Translations under genes and position numbers: made by a program
Assembly: GCA_030144725.1 (NCBI GenBank)
Contig: JASKMD010000021.1
Coordinates: 186,001 to 250,000, forward strand
Direction: 5' to 3'
Length of the DNA: 64,000 bases
From: Haematococcus lacustris
Lineage: Eukaryota; Chlorophyta; Chlorophyceae; Chlamydomonadales; Haematococcaceae
Notes under the pieces: generated by a model
Databases searched by the model: none
What the model was told of the DNA's origin: nothing
Seen by the model: the letters and a program-made list of their open reading frames with translations, nothing else
In this document: piece after piece, positions 1-10,713 of the stretch
Layout: each line of letters opens with the position of its first letter
Numbering within the stretch: the first letter of the stretch is position 1

Positions 1-929
1 TGAGCATGTGTGTACCTTCAAACCAGCTTAGAGCCGACAATGCAGGGCGCTGCATGCTCTTTGGCGAAGAACTCCTGAGGGAGGTGGCAGGTCAGCTCCT
101 CACACAGCCAGCCTATTGGTGTGCACAACTTCAGCCATCCAACACAAGCTGGGGATACCCACCCTGTACAAGACATGGTGCTGGTGCCGCCTATGCTGGA
201 TAGCTGGCGCACTGGGCTAGCGATCCAACTATTGATCCAAGCCACAGAGCTACCCACTCCTGTGCAACATCCTGCGAGCACTGTTATCTTCCCTGCCACC
301 ACTACCTCACAGGAGACACCACCCGGCAGCCTGCCACCGCATTCCACACAGTGTTTCTGGTGGCGGACCCCTCAAGCCCTGTCAGCCCTTCGTGGCCGGC
401 GTGGGTCAAAGCTGCTAGGCGGGTGCTTGTGAGCGCGGGGGTGATGCAGAAGATGATGGGCGTGCAGAGCGCTGGCAGCGTGACACTGGCTGCTGAGCTG
501 GACCTGCCACCACCCCCTGATCTCCAAGCCTGGGGGTGTGGGCAGGGCAGGGCGCCCCCACACCTCACACGCCTGCTGGTGCTGGACGGGGTGAGGCTGG
601 CCGCTGACCCTACCCAGCTGCCACCAGTTGCGCCAGTGCATACCTCTCACTGATGTGCCTGGTGCTGGGGCTGTCACCATCTTCATCATCATTGGTACGC
701 AACATCCGCCTGTCAGCGATGCTGCGACTCACAAAGACTCGTTATGCTATGGTTGATGTTGGGGCGTTGAGTTGGGTTAGCACTGTGTGCTGATGGCTGG
801 CCTTGCACCGCCCTGCATCCCAGCTCAGGGTAGGCCGCGCAACAACGCACACACAAAGAGCTGTGAGCCTTGCTGCCGGCTTGCTCTTGCTGCTGCTTCT
901 GAAGGTACTGCTGCTGCTGGAGGTGCTGC

Positions 930-962
<33 letters not shown>

Positions 963-3092
963 GCTACAGGTACAGGACCCTGGCAACCTCGGCAGCTTAG
1001 CGCGCAGTGCCCTGGGTTTTGGGTTCCAGGCCTTGTACCTGCTGCCCTCCTGCTGCGACCCCTGGAACGACAAGGCCATACGGGCCAGCCAGGGCGCAGT
1101 GCTGCGCATCCCCATCTTCCGCCAGGGCAGCCTCAGCCACCTGCTGCAGGTCAGCAGCTGCTGCAGGGCCGATGCAGGCTGCAGGTCAGGAGGGTCTGCT
1201 GTGTAGACAGCTGCACCTCAGGTGAAGGTAGGAGGGGCATGTTGCGTGAGCTCCAGCTGCATGCGCTGAGTGCAGGCAGGAGAGGTGCGGTTCAGGGGCA
1301 GGCTTGGTGGCATCCACCTGCTGGTGTGTATTGGGAGGGGAGGGGTTGAAGGTGGCGCAAGGTAGAGGGAGCCCCAGCGGGCTCTGTACGTACAGGGCTA
1401 GTTGTTCGAGTAGGGGTATGCACCAGCAGGCTGTGGAGGGTGGACTGGCTGAAACTGCGGTGATTCAGGGCAGTAAGCTGGTGGCCAGCAAAGTGAGGAG
1501 TTAGCTGGCATTCCGTAACCTTACTGCTCAACCTTGTGTGGCATGGGTGTTTGCAGCCAGCCAGCTCTCTGCCTCCTCACACTGTCAGGGAACGTTGACT
1601 GAGGCAGGGAAGGAGTGCCCTCCACCACCCTGCCCTGGTCACCTTGCCTGGCCCTGCCTTTGCTCTCCTGCCCTTGCTCCCCTGCCCTTGCTCTCCTGCC
1701 CTTGCTCTCCTGCCCTTGCTCTCCTGCCCTTGCTCTCCTGCCCTTGCTCTCCTGCCCTTGCTCTCCTGCCCTTGCTCTCCTGCCCTTGCTCTCCTGCCCT
1801 TGCTCTCCTGCCCCTGCTCTCCTGCCCTTGCTCTCCTGCCCCTGCTCTCCTGCCCTTGCTCTCCTGCCCTTGCCTATCCTCTCCGCCTGCCCTGGCCTGC
1901 CTTGACCTGCAGACTGCACAGCAGCACAGCTTGGCCCTGGTGGCAGCCGCCCTGCCCCAGGATTGCCATAATGCCCCAAGGCCCTTCCCAGGACCCCATC
2001 TCAAGGCTCGAGGTGTGGCTCTGGTGCTGGGCAGCGAGGGCCAAGGCCTGTCTAAGGAGGTCATGCAGGTACGGGCCGCATGTGCCGGCAGAGCATTGCC
2101 TGCTGGGTTACAGGGCCGCAGAGTGGAAGGCACTTTGCCTGGTGCATTGTTAAGGTAAGCTGCTGCCTGCCTCTGCATATGGTGCATGCATTGCCACCAT
2201 TGCCATGTGGGACAACTGCCTGGACTCTGTCTAGCCATTGAGAATGGAGACAATTGTGCGAGGCGGATCCACCACACCTCACTCCAACCTATTTGCCGCA
2301 CTGGACAGAGCTGCCGCTGGCGCATAGAGTAGGATGAGAGTCTATTGCCGGGTCCCAGGCGTCCTAGTCACAATGTGCGTCATCCTGCAGCTGACAAGTG
2401 TTGCCGTTCCTCACCACACAGCCTCTCAGTTGTACATCACCCTCCCTTGCGGCCGAGCCAGCCATATAGGCACACAAGCCGCGGCCTGCTGCGACCTAGT
2501 GCGTGGGATGGGGTGCGCGCGTAAACTGTCACGCTCCACCCTTAGCAAATGCCATGTCACGCCAGCTGGGCTGCATGGGAAAGAACCTGGTCGCTGGCTA
2601 TGAGCTGAGTGCCCCAGGTCAGCATTGCCATGCTGAGGGGAGCTACCATCTCACCACATGCAGCACACCAGCAATGCCACACCACTTTGGCAACATACCG
2701 CGCCATGAGACATGGGGTGCCCACATCCAGCCTGCTCAGGCTTTGGGATACTAGAGTCCATGAGTTGGTTTGCTGTGGCAGCACTGGTCTGCCTGGGTCT
2801 GGGTGTGTCCCAGTGGTGATGACCAGCAAGTAACAGTCACCTGATGTGGGTGCGGCTGTATGCTGTTGCTGCTGCCCCTGCTGCTGCCACCGCAGCCGCT
2901 GCCGCCGCTGCTGCTGCTCCCCTATCCCATCCTGTGTGGCTGCAGGCATGCCACCCAGTGACCATACCGATGTCCAACCTGGAGTCCCTGAACGTCGCGG
3001 CGGCTGCCCACATCCTGATGTTCATGATGGACTCGCACAGAGTGCGGCAGCTGACGTCACAGCTGGCTGGTGTTGTGGATGTGGGGCCATGA
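1..3092 (+). CDS. TrmH/SpoU-family RNA 2'-O-ribose methyltransferase, multi-exon, 5' partial
   Basis: The gene enters from the left edge and is spliced. Supported exons are 351-590, 970-1149, 1913-2068 and 2946-3092, all joined in phase 0 at GT-AG borders. A further 5' exon around 40-115 (GRCMLFGEELLREVAG) resembles the substrate-binding N-terminus of the family. The 351-590 exon carries VLVSAGVMQKMMGVQSAG and ends LLVLDG. The next exon opens VQDPGNLGSLARSA, which is SpoU motif 1 with the NxGxxxR residues. The third exon has ALVLGSEGQGLS (motif 2). The last has IPMSNLESLNVAAA (motif 3), completing the trefoil-knot SAM-binding site, and stops at 3092. Members methylate ribose 2'-OH in rRNA or tRNA; the substrate cannot be told here, and organelle targeting would lie outside the window. 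The donor at 1150 (GTCAGC) is a weak match. No other gene family has these three motifs in this order. Confidence 0.87.
912..963 (+). repeat. CTG triplet run at the 3' end of an intron
   Basis: About 14 near-perfect CTG triplets end just before the acceptor at 969/970 of the methyltransferase gene. The run reads as poly-Leu or poly-Ala in the intron frames but lies outside the spliced coding sequence. It may vary in length between strains. Confidence 0.8.
1655..1872 (+). repeat. 14-bp minisatellite in a methyltransferase intron
   Basis: Around 15 tandem copies of CTCTCCTGCCCTTG, with a few T/C variants, fill the intron between exons 970-1149 and 1913-2068. The unit is pyrimidine-rich, so it could also serve as an extended polypyrimidine tract. 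Long open frames here simply repeat every 14 codons and are not genes. Confidence 0.9.
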
Positions 3093-3639
3093 GATTGTAC
3101 AGCTGCACCCTGCATGGGGGCTGCAGGCCATACAGTGTGGCTGTTGAGGGCTGCCGTGGCAAAAGGACTCCGTGCACTGGTGCTGCTGCTGCCTTTCAGC
3201 CGAGGACCCGCTTGCTCGCGAGCCACATCAGACCTCATGTTGGAGGGCCTTGTTCAACAGGGCGTTGTTCAACCCTGCTGAGCTGCACCCCATCTGTAGT
3301 CTGATGATGGCGGCGGGCATGTGCCTGACGCACATGCCTGGATCACATGCATTGGAAGGTTTAATGGAGCCTGATGGCAAGCAAGGCCTGCACCAACATC
3401 TGTTTCCATGGGTGTTTTGCAAAGGACAGGCATGACCACGTCAAGTGCTGTTATAGCGCTCCATGCTGCTTATGCCTTGCTAATGCATGGTGTCAGATGC
3501 ATTGTCATTATGCCATGCCATAGCTGTCGACATGGCATGCCCATGCGGGCATATAGCCTACTGTCTAGTTACATGTCATGTACCTTAAGCAAGGTCGGGT
3601 AGTCGACAACCCACCACCCCACCCTCCTAGAAACACAAG
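3093..3639. other. No recognisable gene
   Basis: This stretch follows the methyltransferase stop and probably holds its 3' UTR. It is moderately rich in GCATG/CATGC words between 3430 and 3560. I see no coding signal, RNA gene or repeat array. Confidence 0.5.
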
Positions 3640-4083
3640 TGGTGGACTGCCGCTGTTCCCAGACTGGCCAACCCGCCGCCCTCCCTAACTGGGCTCCAGC
3701 AGCGAAGGGCTGGAGCAGTGGGCGAAGGGCTGGAGCAGGGAGCAGAGCCTGGGCCTAGCTCTCCCCAGCCAGCCAAGCGCAGCAAGCGCACCAAGGCTGA
3801 GCCAGAGGCAGCTGAGCCCACTAAGGGAAAAGGCAAGGGCAAGGCTGCCAAAGCCATGTCGGCACCACAGCCAGGCAGGTGGCTGGACAGGGACTGCAAT
3901 GCAGCGCTCAACATGCAGCGCATTGGGGAGAGCAGGTGGCGGCCACTGGAGCTGTGCTACTGGCCCGACCAGGGAGCTCTGCCAGCCAAGGGCAAGGAGT
4001 ACCCTGGCCTGGGCTACAAGCGGCTGCGAGACAAGTCTCCCAAGGCCCAGCAGCAGCAGCAGCAGCCTGCTGTGGCACAGTAA
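3640..4083 (+). pseudogene. Fanzor (eukaryotic TnpB-like) C-terminal remnant
   Basis: The open frame covers only the end of the protein. A Lys/Pro-rich linker (SKRTKAEPEAAEPTKGKGK) is followed by WLDRDCNAALNMQRIG, which matches the third RuvC motif of TnpB/Fanzor nucleases (D-R-D-x-N-A-A-x-N). A conserved-looking tail then follows (RPLELCYWPDQGALPAKGKE) and a poly-Gln end before the stop at 4083. The Zn-ribbon cysteines, the first two RuvC acidic residues and the N-terminal domain are absent upstream, so no active nuclease is encoded. Fanzors are RNA-guided nucleases carried by transposons. The family call rests on the RuvC-III pattern and on memory of abundant similar algal proteins. A cellular protein sharing this tail is possible but less likely. 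Confidence 0.62.
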
Positions 4084-4347
4084 TGTGTACCCCCCTTGTT
4101 GAGCTGTCATCAGCTTACAAGTAGTGCATGCAGGTCATGCCAAGTCTACATCATAGCCCTCGGGTCAGGCAATAGTGTAGGTGGTAGGCGGGCTCATGTG
4201 CCATGTGCACTGGGTATACTACACACAGCCCAATAACACTGTTTGAGTCGGGTCTAGTTAGTGGCTGCTAGTGGCTGCTAGTGGGTACTTCTGATCCGGC
4301 TCAAATGGAGGCCCTAATGAGGGACAAGGGGGCTGGAGCAGTGTAAG

Positions 4348-5388
4348 CCGCCCCGCCCCGCCCCGCCCCGCCCCGCCCCGCCCCGCCCCGCCCCGCCCCG
4401 CCCCGCCCCGCCCCGCCCCGCCCCGCCCCGCCCCGCCCCGCCCCGCCCCGCCCCGCCCCGCCCCGCCCCGCCCCGCCCCGCCCCGCCCCGCCCCGCCCCG
4501 CCCCGCCCCGCCCCGCCCCGCCCCGCCCCGCCCCGCCCCGCCCCGCCCCGCCCCGCCCCGCCCCGCCCCGCCCCGCCCCGCCCCGCCCCGCCCCGCCCCG
4601 CCCCGCCCCGCCCCGCCCCGCCCCGCCCCGCCCCGCCCCGCCCCGCCCCGCCCCGCCCCGCCCCGCCCCGCCCCGCCCCGCCCCGCCCCGCCCCGCCCCG
4701 CCCCGCCCCGCCCCGCCCCGCCCCGCCCCGCCCCGCCCCGCCCCGCCCCGCCCCGCCCCGCCCCGCCCCGCCCCGCCCCGCCCCGCCCCGCCCCGCCCCG
4801 CCCCGCCCCGCCCCGCCCCGCCCCGCCCCGCCCCGCCCCGCCCCGCCCCGCCCCGCCCCGCCCCGCCCCGCCCCGCCCCGCCCCGCCCCGCCCCGCCCCG
4901 CCCCGCCCCGCCCCGCCCCGCCCCGCCCCGCCCCGCCCCGCCCCGCCCCGCCCCGCCCCGCCCCGCCCCGCCCCGCCCCGCCCCGCCCCGCCCCGCCCCG
5001 CCCCGCCCCGCCCCGCCCCGCCCCGCCCCGCCCCGCCCCGCCCCGCCCCGCCCCGCCCCGCCCCGCCCCGCCCCGCCCCGCCCCGCCCCGCCCCGCCCCG
5101 CCCCGCCCCGCCCCGCCCCGCCCCGCCCCGCCCCGCCCCGCCCCGCCCCGCCCCGCCCCGCCCCGCCCCGCCCCGCCCCGCCCCGCCCCGCCCCGCCCCG
5201 CCCCGCCCCGCCCCGCCCCGCCCCGCCCCGCCCCGCCCCGCCCCGCCCCGCCCCGCCCCGCCCCGCCCCGCCCCGCCCCGCCCCGCCCCGCCCCGCCCCG
5301 CCCCGCCCCGCCCCGCCCCGCCCCGCCCCGCCCCGCCCCGCCCCGCCCCGCCCCGCCCCGCCCCGCCCCGCCCCGCCCCGCCCCGCCC
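4348..5388. repeat. Pure (CCCCG)n pentanucleotide array, about 208 copies
   Basis: The array is uninterrupted for about 1,040 bp as read. The minus strand is (GGGGC)n, a strong G-quadruplex former; the plus strand is a candidate i-motif. A 358-residue AGRGG-repeat frame on the minus strand is a by-product of the repeat. Purity over this length suggests recent expansion or assembly collapse or inflation. Confidence 0.97.
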
Positions 5389-7819
5389 ACCCTAAGGGTG
5401 TCGCTAAGTGTAAGCTAAGGGTCGCTGTGTAAGAGCGGCAGCTATCGGGGAGTCGTCACTCATCAATGCCTTCTTCACAAGCATCACATCGCAGAAACAA
5501 CTTGGACACCAGCAAGCCATACAGAAAGATACCGTTGTTAGACCAGTTGTCTTCACATCATAACTCAGCACACGAGCCTGCACCATGCTGAGCTACTGTA
5601 CTAAACATGTAAGCATGGTGCCACACCTCCATTGCCAGTGCTGACTATAAACTTGCTCTCGTGACCCTTTACATAGTCCTTGCGTCCACCAACAGTGTGC
5701 CACCAACAACTCCTGTTACCAAACTTTGCGCGCAACATTGGCTGACTGCACCCTATCTTGCCTAGCTGTTTGTCCTCGCTGGCTCCAGAGCTACGTGATG
5801 CGATACTGTCGCAGTGGCCGGCTGTGTTGCTGCTGGGCTTCATGCACTTCTCGGGGTCGGTGGCTCTTGGTGACCTTCCTTCACCTCCTGCATCCCACTC
5901 AAAGCATGGTATACATGCATATCAGGTGTCGGGCAACCTTACAGTGCTTGGGCACATTATGTATCAGGCAACAGAACAACACAAGGGCCTAGCCAGCTGC
6001 TGCTATGCACTGAATTAATGGCAAGGCATCACATGTGGGTTATCCACCTGCACTTACAGGGGATGGACTATGACGCACTAAGCTGGCGTCATCGGCCTTG
6101 TCTATGTCTCCAGCCCTGCAATGCAGGCAGGGGAGTGTGGGAACCACAGGCAACTCCCATGTGCTTGCTGGACCTGCTTCCTACTAGGACACTGCTGGTG
6201 TCATGCTTTGCGTGTGCCCACCAGAAGGCTGCATCTGGCACACCAGGCACAGCAGGAGTCTCTTCATAGTTCAAAATCTCTATATTTTCCTGCAGCCATG
6301 CCTCCCTTCATCAGATTTAAAATGGTTAGCTGAGCAGGGAGTGGTGTGCACTGCACAGGGACACCCAGCAGCCCAGCTACTGCCCGTTCACACTCGTGCT
6401 TAACGTATCCGGGAAAGGGTTCAAACCTGGGGGGTGGAGAGCCTATCTAACTGCTTTTCCGACAATTCCCTGCTGGCCTCAGCGTCATGAGAGGGCTGCG
6501 TAGCTGCGGTGCTGCACCTGCAAATACCATGTCGTCGCCCGGGGTGCCCTGCACCGCGCCGCATATGCACGCGCCGCGGTAGCTAAAACACGAGCCGCAA
6601 ATGCGAATGCGTAGGACAGTAGCTTACCCGAAGTCCGCAGCGGCTGGACCCTCCCGGTGGCTCTGACGCAACCCTGTGCTGCTGGCGGCAGCGGAGCTGT
6701 GGGGGATGTAAGCATGAGCGGTTTGTATCGGCCTAGCCACGCGCAAACACCCGGCCATTGTCTGGTGACGGGGACATGTGATAGCAATGATATCTGGTTT
6801 GAAACACGTTACTGAGGTACCGATAACGCGAGCGCGAATGCGCTGGTGATTTGGGTAGGAAGTGGGCTGGTAGTTTAGGTAGGGAAGGAGCCAGTTGCGT
6901 TGGAGCCGCAAGTGTTGGCAGCATATGTTCGCTGGGCTGCCTTGTGGCTCCACTTGCTGATGTCGTATCAAATGGGTGGAGTCGAATGCTTGTTGTGTGC
7001 ACAGCTACGCGCTGCATGCTCCACTCCTCAGTGTAGCACCTGTGCTGGCAGTGGTGCTTATCCACAGGTGTAAGCATTAACGAACAGACTGCGCGAGCAA
7101 TCATCGGCAGAGGCAGGGGCAGGCACTAAAAGCAGGGGTGGTTGCAGCAGAAATAGGCAGGTATCAAGGCAGGAGTAGGCAGGTGGAGCAGCAGGAATAG
7201 GCATGCACATCATGGGTATGCGACTAGTGGATGGGCATGGGCAGGGGAGCAGTGCAGTAGGGCAGGAGGTAAGCGTAGCAAAGGCGGGCGCATCAGCTGA
7301 AGTCGGGTAGTAGAGGGCCAGGGCAGGCATCATTAGGCCTGGGGGTCAGGATGATAGACAGGCAAAGCAGGTCATGCTCTGCTCATCAATATGTAAACAT
7401 ACGTTCATGTGTGTGCCTACTGGTGCGTGTGCGGCTGCCTGGCTAGAAGAAGGATGCATGCTATGATGGTGTATGCAGAGGCAAAGGTGGTAGCAACAGC
7501 AGAGGCAGCAACGGGGAGAGTGGTGGAATCATCGGCAGTGTCAAACACAAGATCTGAAATACCTGTTGCTGATCACCTATTGCTGAAGAAGTGGAGCGGG
7601 TGAATGAGAGGCAGCAGTCGACAGCAGTGACAGGGTACGCATGCCTCATGCTAGCTTGTGCTTGTGTACTTTTGTATCTGTCCTTTGTTGCAGGCCAGGA
7701 GCGCTTCAGCTATGCTGAAGCATGCCACTTCCAGCGACAACTGCAGCAACTGGCAGCAGAGGCAGCAACGGCAGCGGCGATTGCAGCGGCGGCAGCAGTG
7801 GTAGTAGTGGTAGCAGTGG
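5389..7819. other. Intergenic stretch with short purine-rich repeats
   Basis: No gene is recognised. A possible exon lies near 5758-5900 (frame with ELRDAILSQWPAVLLLGFMHF), but it matches no family I know and its borders are unclear. At 7120-7330 there are loose repeats of a GCAGGnGCAGGnATAGGCA type. From 7740 to 7815 there is a GCAGCAGnGGCAGCA-type imperfect repeat. Confidence 0.4.
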
Positions 7820-7877
7820 GTCACCCCGGCCATTGGCCATGCCAATCCGTGACAGGCCTGCCGCTCGCACCACGCCC
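7820..7877 (+). repeat. Host repeat cut by the DNA transposon (left half)
   Basis: These 58 bp recur, apparently identically, in reverse orientation at 20196-20253. In one frame they read GHPGHWPCQSVTGLPLAPRP. The sequence continuing at 20175-20193 is matched by 15870-15889, on the other side of the transposon. The repeat is therefore the original target. Confidence 0.85.
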
Positions 7878-7879
7878 TA

Positions 7880-7968
7880 GTGGAGGGTAGCGAAGGCTAT
7901 CGCGGTAACTCACGCGCGCTAAAACTCGCGTTTTGCACTGAAGCCTTGTCCCAGTACACCGCCCGCCA
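7880..7968 (+). repeat. Left terminal inverted repeat of the DNA transposon
   Basis: This 89-bp sequence is matched in reverse complement at 15783-15867, with its last four bases at 10457-10460 on the other side of the Copia insertion. By eye the match is perfect until GCCCGCCA, then the two ends diverge. Confidence 0.9.
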
Positions 7969-8828
7969 TTCCCGCGGACTGTGAACATGGTCGCTCGCTG
8001 CAGCCTGGGGCTCAACGGGGTGCCACCGTACGTGGGTCGCAGGTCGAAGCGCAAGATTCCCTGGGTTGGGTCGGGACCCCTCATGGCCCGGGCCCTGCCT
8101 GACACCTGGCGCGAGACCTGCCTAACCCTCCCTCCAAGCAAGCAGAGCATCTCACTAAGGTGTCAGCAGCACCGTGCGTGGACTTTCTTTCACTACCGTG
8201 CACTCTGCTGAAGCCTTGACCCCATCATTTTGGGGCTTATGTCAAGACCTAAAACTTTTCGGCCAGTGGTCCTTTCCACGTGCTTACACCTTTGTAGGAT
8301 AGCTGGGCGAGTCTACATTCTGGGATGCACCTCCGGGCATTCTTCATCACCTTGTGTGGTACATACAATGACAACATGTGGCGGAGGGTCAATGTGGCAT
8401 GGGGCAATCTCATCACAGGGGGCGATTGGCTCCGTCCTTGGGTGCATCCCCGACGGGGTGGACGTTGTGCTGTCGCTGAGCGCCTTCATCGTTGCAGTTC
8501 CCGCACTGTGTCCTGTGAAATTTGCGATGGGCCGTCATGGACCCCGACGCCGCGCTGCCCTGGCACACCATGAAGCGATACGTGCCAAGCTGGTAAGTAG
8601 TGGTAATGGCAGTGGCGGACACCTCCATTGTGGCGGAATCCACCATTGTGGCGGGAACCCATACCTTAACATCCTCCTCCTCCACTCTTCACCCTGCAGA
8701 GCTCTACCGAGCTGCCAGCCCTTGAAACAGCCCTTGCAACACCACAACAGTCAAGCAGGGGTGCCATCACATGGGGCCATAAGCGCCCACGCACCTGCCT
8801 TGGCCGGGGCGCCCAGCATCAGCTGAGC
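7969..8828 (+). other. Transposon 5' region, possible upstream exons
   Basis: Between the left inverted repeat and the main transposase frame lie open stretches at 7987-8150 (MVARCSLGLNGVPPYVGRRS) and 8490-8592 that could be upstream exons. Splice borders cannot be fixed by eye. Confidence 0.3.
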
Positions 8829-10124
8829 ATGGACCAGCAGCAGCTGCAGGGTGCCCAGCACCAGCTGGCTCAGGACCAGCAGCAGCTGCAGGATGCCCAG
8901 CACCAGCTGAGCCTGAATCAGCAGGAGCTGCAGGGTGCCCAGCACCAGCTGGCTGTGGACTACTTTGTAGCTCATCATCAGCTAGCAATGTTCCGCCGGC
9001 AGCAGCAGGCTGTGCAGGAGAAGGGAGATCATGGGAGGGTGGTCATTTCATGTGATTGGTCAGAGCGCCTGACTGTAGAGCGGCCAACGGAGATCCAGTC
9101 CGATCACTGGCACCATCACAATGTGGGCATCTTTGTAGCATGTGCATACTTTAGGAATGACAGAGATGAGTACCGGGAGGAGACTGTGTACATATTGACA
9201 GATGGGAAGGATCAGTCAGCAGCTGTGACACAGGCAGCTTTGCATCAGGTGCTTGATTATTTACAGGGTGAGCGGTGCATGGTCATGAAGCAGTTGTGCA
9301 TGTGGTCTGATGGGTGCGCAGCCCAATTCAAGGGCACACCGGCATTGCAGCTGCACCGGCGCATGGCCATGAGGTACAAGGTGCCAGTGTGGTGGTCGTA
9401 TGGGGCCACATCTCATTTCAAGGGCCGCCATGACTCTGAGGGTGGGGTATTCAAGCACAGCATGGCAGCCAGAGTCTTGGCTGATCACCCAGATCTCAGT
9501 GCAGAGTGCAAGGCTCAGCAGTTGGCAGGTGTGCATAATGTAGAGTGTGTGGTGCCAGCTGCACAACTAGCAGCCAGTGTTGCGCATCAGACTAGGGGGA
9601 GCGTGCAGCGGCGGTGGTGTTTGGTGCTGAAGGATGAGGAGGTTGAGCAGTGCGCTGAGCCTGACCCTGATGCCCACAGGCTGTTGCGCACCATCTCTGG
9701 GTCGCGGGCCATGCATGCAATGTTCTTCCCTGCAGATGGGGTTGCGCCCATGTGGTTTGAGACTGCATGTGCGTGTGTGAGGCACATGGGCAGCAAGCCA
9801 CAGCAGTGCATGTGTCATGGAGCATCTACCCTGAGCAGCATACCCATGTTTGGACGTGTGACACTGGCAAGTGACAAGAAGGAAGATGCTGAGTGCTTGA
9901 GGCTCCTGCATGCACGGGCACCACACATTGCAAGCGCCCACATGACCTTGAATGTGCATCTACTGAAGGAGTATGCACGGGAGTGCTTGGGCTGGAAGGG
10001 CAAGAGGTTGACGCAGAAGAAGCCATTGCTTAGGGCTGACATCCTAGAACATCTGAGGTGGGAGCAAGAGATGGAGGAGGATCAGTTGGCTGAAGTGGGG
10101 GTTGACGAGGCAGATGAAATGTAA
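8829..10124 (+). CDS. Probable DDE-type transposase of the 7.88-15.87 kb element
   Basis: The 431-residue frame begins with three copies of a 14-residue Gln-rich repeat (QxLQGAQHQLA type, residues 1-45), probably a coiled coil. The conserved core follows: VVISCDWSER (D76), then TEIQSDHWHHHNVGI, MWSDGCAAQFKG (D161), and ATSHFKGRHDSEGGVFK (H196, D202, E204). This order (a DxxE-like block, a DGxxxQFK block and an HxKGxxDxxGG block) matches a transposase-like family I recall in cnidarian and other eukaryotic genomes. I infer D76, D161 and D202 or E204 as the RNase-H-fold catalytic triad. The C-terminus is charged and ends in an acidic tail. An upstream exon with the DNA-binding domain may lie in 7987-8600, where a donor-like GTAAGT occurs at 8593. 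The first ATG of the frame was used. Confidence 0.7.
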   Translation: MDQQQLQGAQHQLAQDQQQLQDAQHQLSLNQQELQGAQHQLAVDYFVAHHQLAMFRRQQQAVQEKGDHGRVVISCDWSERLTVERPTEIQSDHWHHHNVGIFVACAYFRNDRDEYREETVYILTDGKDQSAAVTQAALHQVLDYLQGERCMVMKQLCMWSDGCAAQFKGTPALQLHRRMAMRYKVPVWWSYGATSHFKGRHDSEGGVFKHSMAARVLADHPDLSAECKAQQLAGVHNVECVVPAAQLAASVAHQTRGSVQRRWCLVLKDEEVEQCAEPDPDAHRLLRTISGSRAMHAMFFPADGVAPMWFETACACVRHMGSKPQQCMCHGASTLSSIPMFGRVTLASDKKEDAECLRLLHARAPHIASAHMTLNVHLLKEYARECLGWKGKRLTQKKPLLRADILEHLRWEQEMEEDQLAEVGVDEADEM

Positions 10125-10465
10125 GGCCAAGCACTTTCGATTGAAACCCGCAGCACCAACTGAGCCAGAATAGCACGAACTGAGCCGATAAAGCCGATTA
10201 AGCCAATAGCAAAAAATCTAACAGTGCCATGCACCCAACTTGCACAACTTCAGCTGCGTGGCGTGGCGTGGCGTGACTCAGTCTCGTGGTGTAATGACAT
10301 GGCTCGGTAGCATGGCGCACTGCGATAGCCTGCTCCGCAGTACTGCGAGGCTGCCTCCATGGTGCGAACTTTGCTACGGATGCCACGGAGCGCCTCGCCA
10401 CCCTGCTCTTGTAGGTGGGTCGCTGCTTGTTTGCGCTATCTCAATTTTCGACCTGGTGGCGGGCG

Positions 10466-10704
10466 TGCGCGAGGGCACGACCGTGCCATTGTTACAAATG
10501 TAAAGAGAAGAACAAGTATATGCAAGTGTTGAGCGACTAAGCTGTAACTAGATGCATAGCATGCAGAACAACACCATACCTGCGCGAGGGCACGACCGTG
10601 CCGTCGTGCCTCACGCAGGTGTCTGCTTAAATCCTACCGGGTCACACACAACACACTACCCGTGACGAAGAGTCGATTGAATGGCTTGACTGTAATCTCT
10701 AACA
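10466..10704 (-). repeat. 3' LTR of the Copia element
   Basis: Plus-strand sequence TGCGCGAGGGCACG...ATCTCTAACA, 239 bp, apparently identical to 15544-15782. Each LTR contains two direct copies of CTGCGCGAGGGCACGACCGT about 100 bp apart (the first starts at the LTR border), a possible promoter repeat. Confidence 0.95.
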
Positions 10705-10713
10705 CCCCCACTC
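10705..10713 (-). other. Copia polypurine tract
   Basis: On the minus strand GAGTGGGGG lies directly before the 3' LTR (TGTTAGAG). The position and purine content fit the plus-strand DNA synthesis primer. It is short for this class. Confidence 0.65.

Noticed and set aside
4314..5390. 358-residue AGRGG-repeat frame on the minus strand
   Set aside because: A by-product of the CCCCG pentamer array; no start context or unique sequence.
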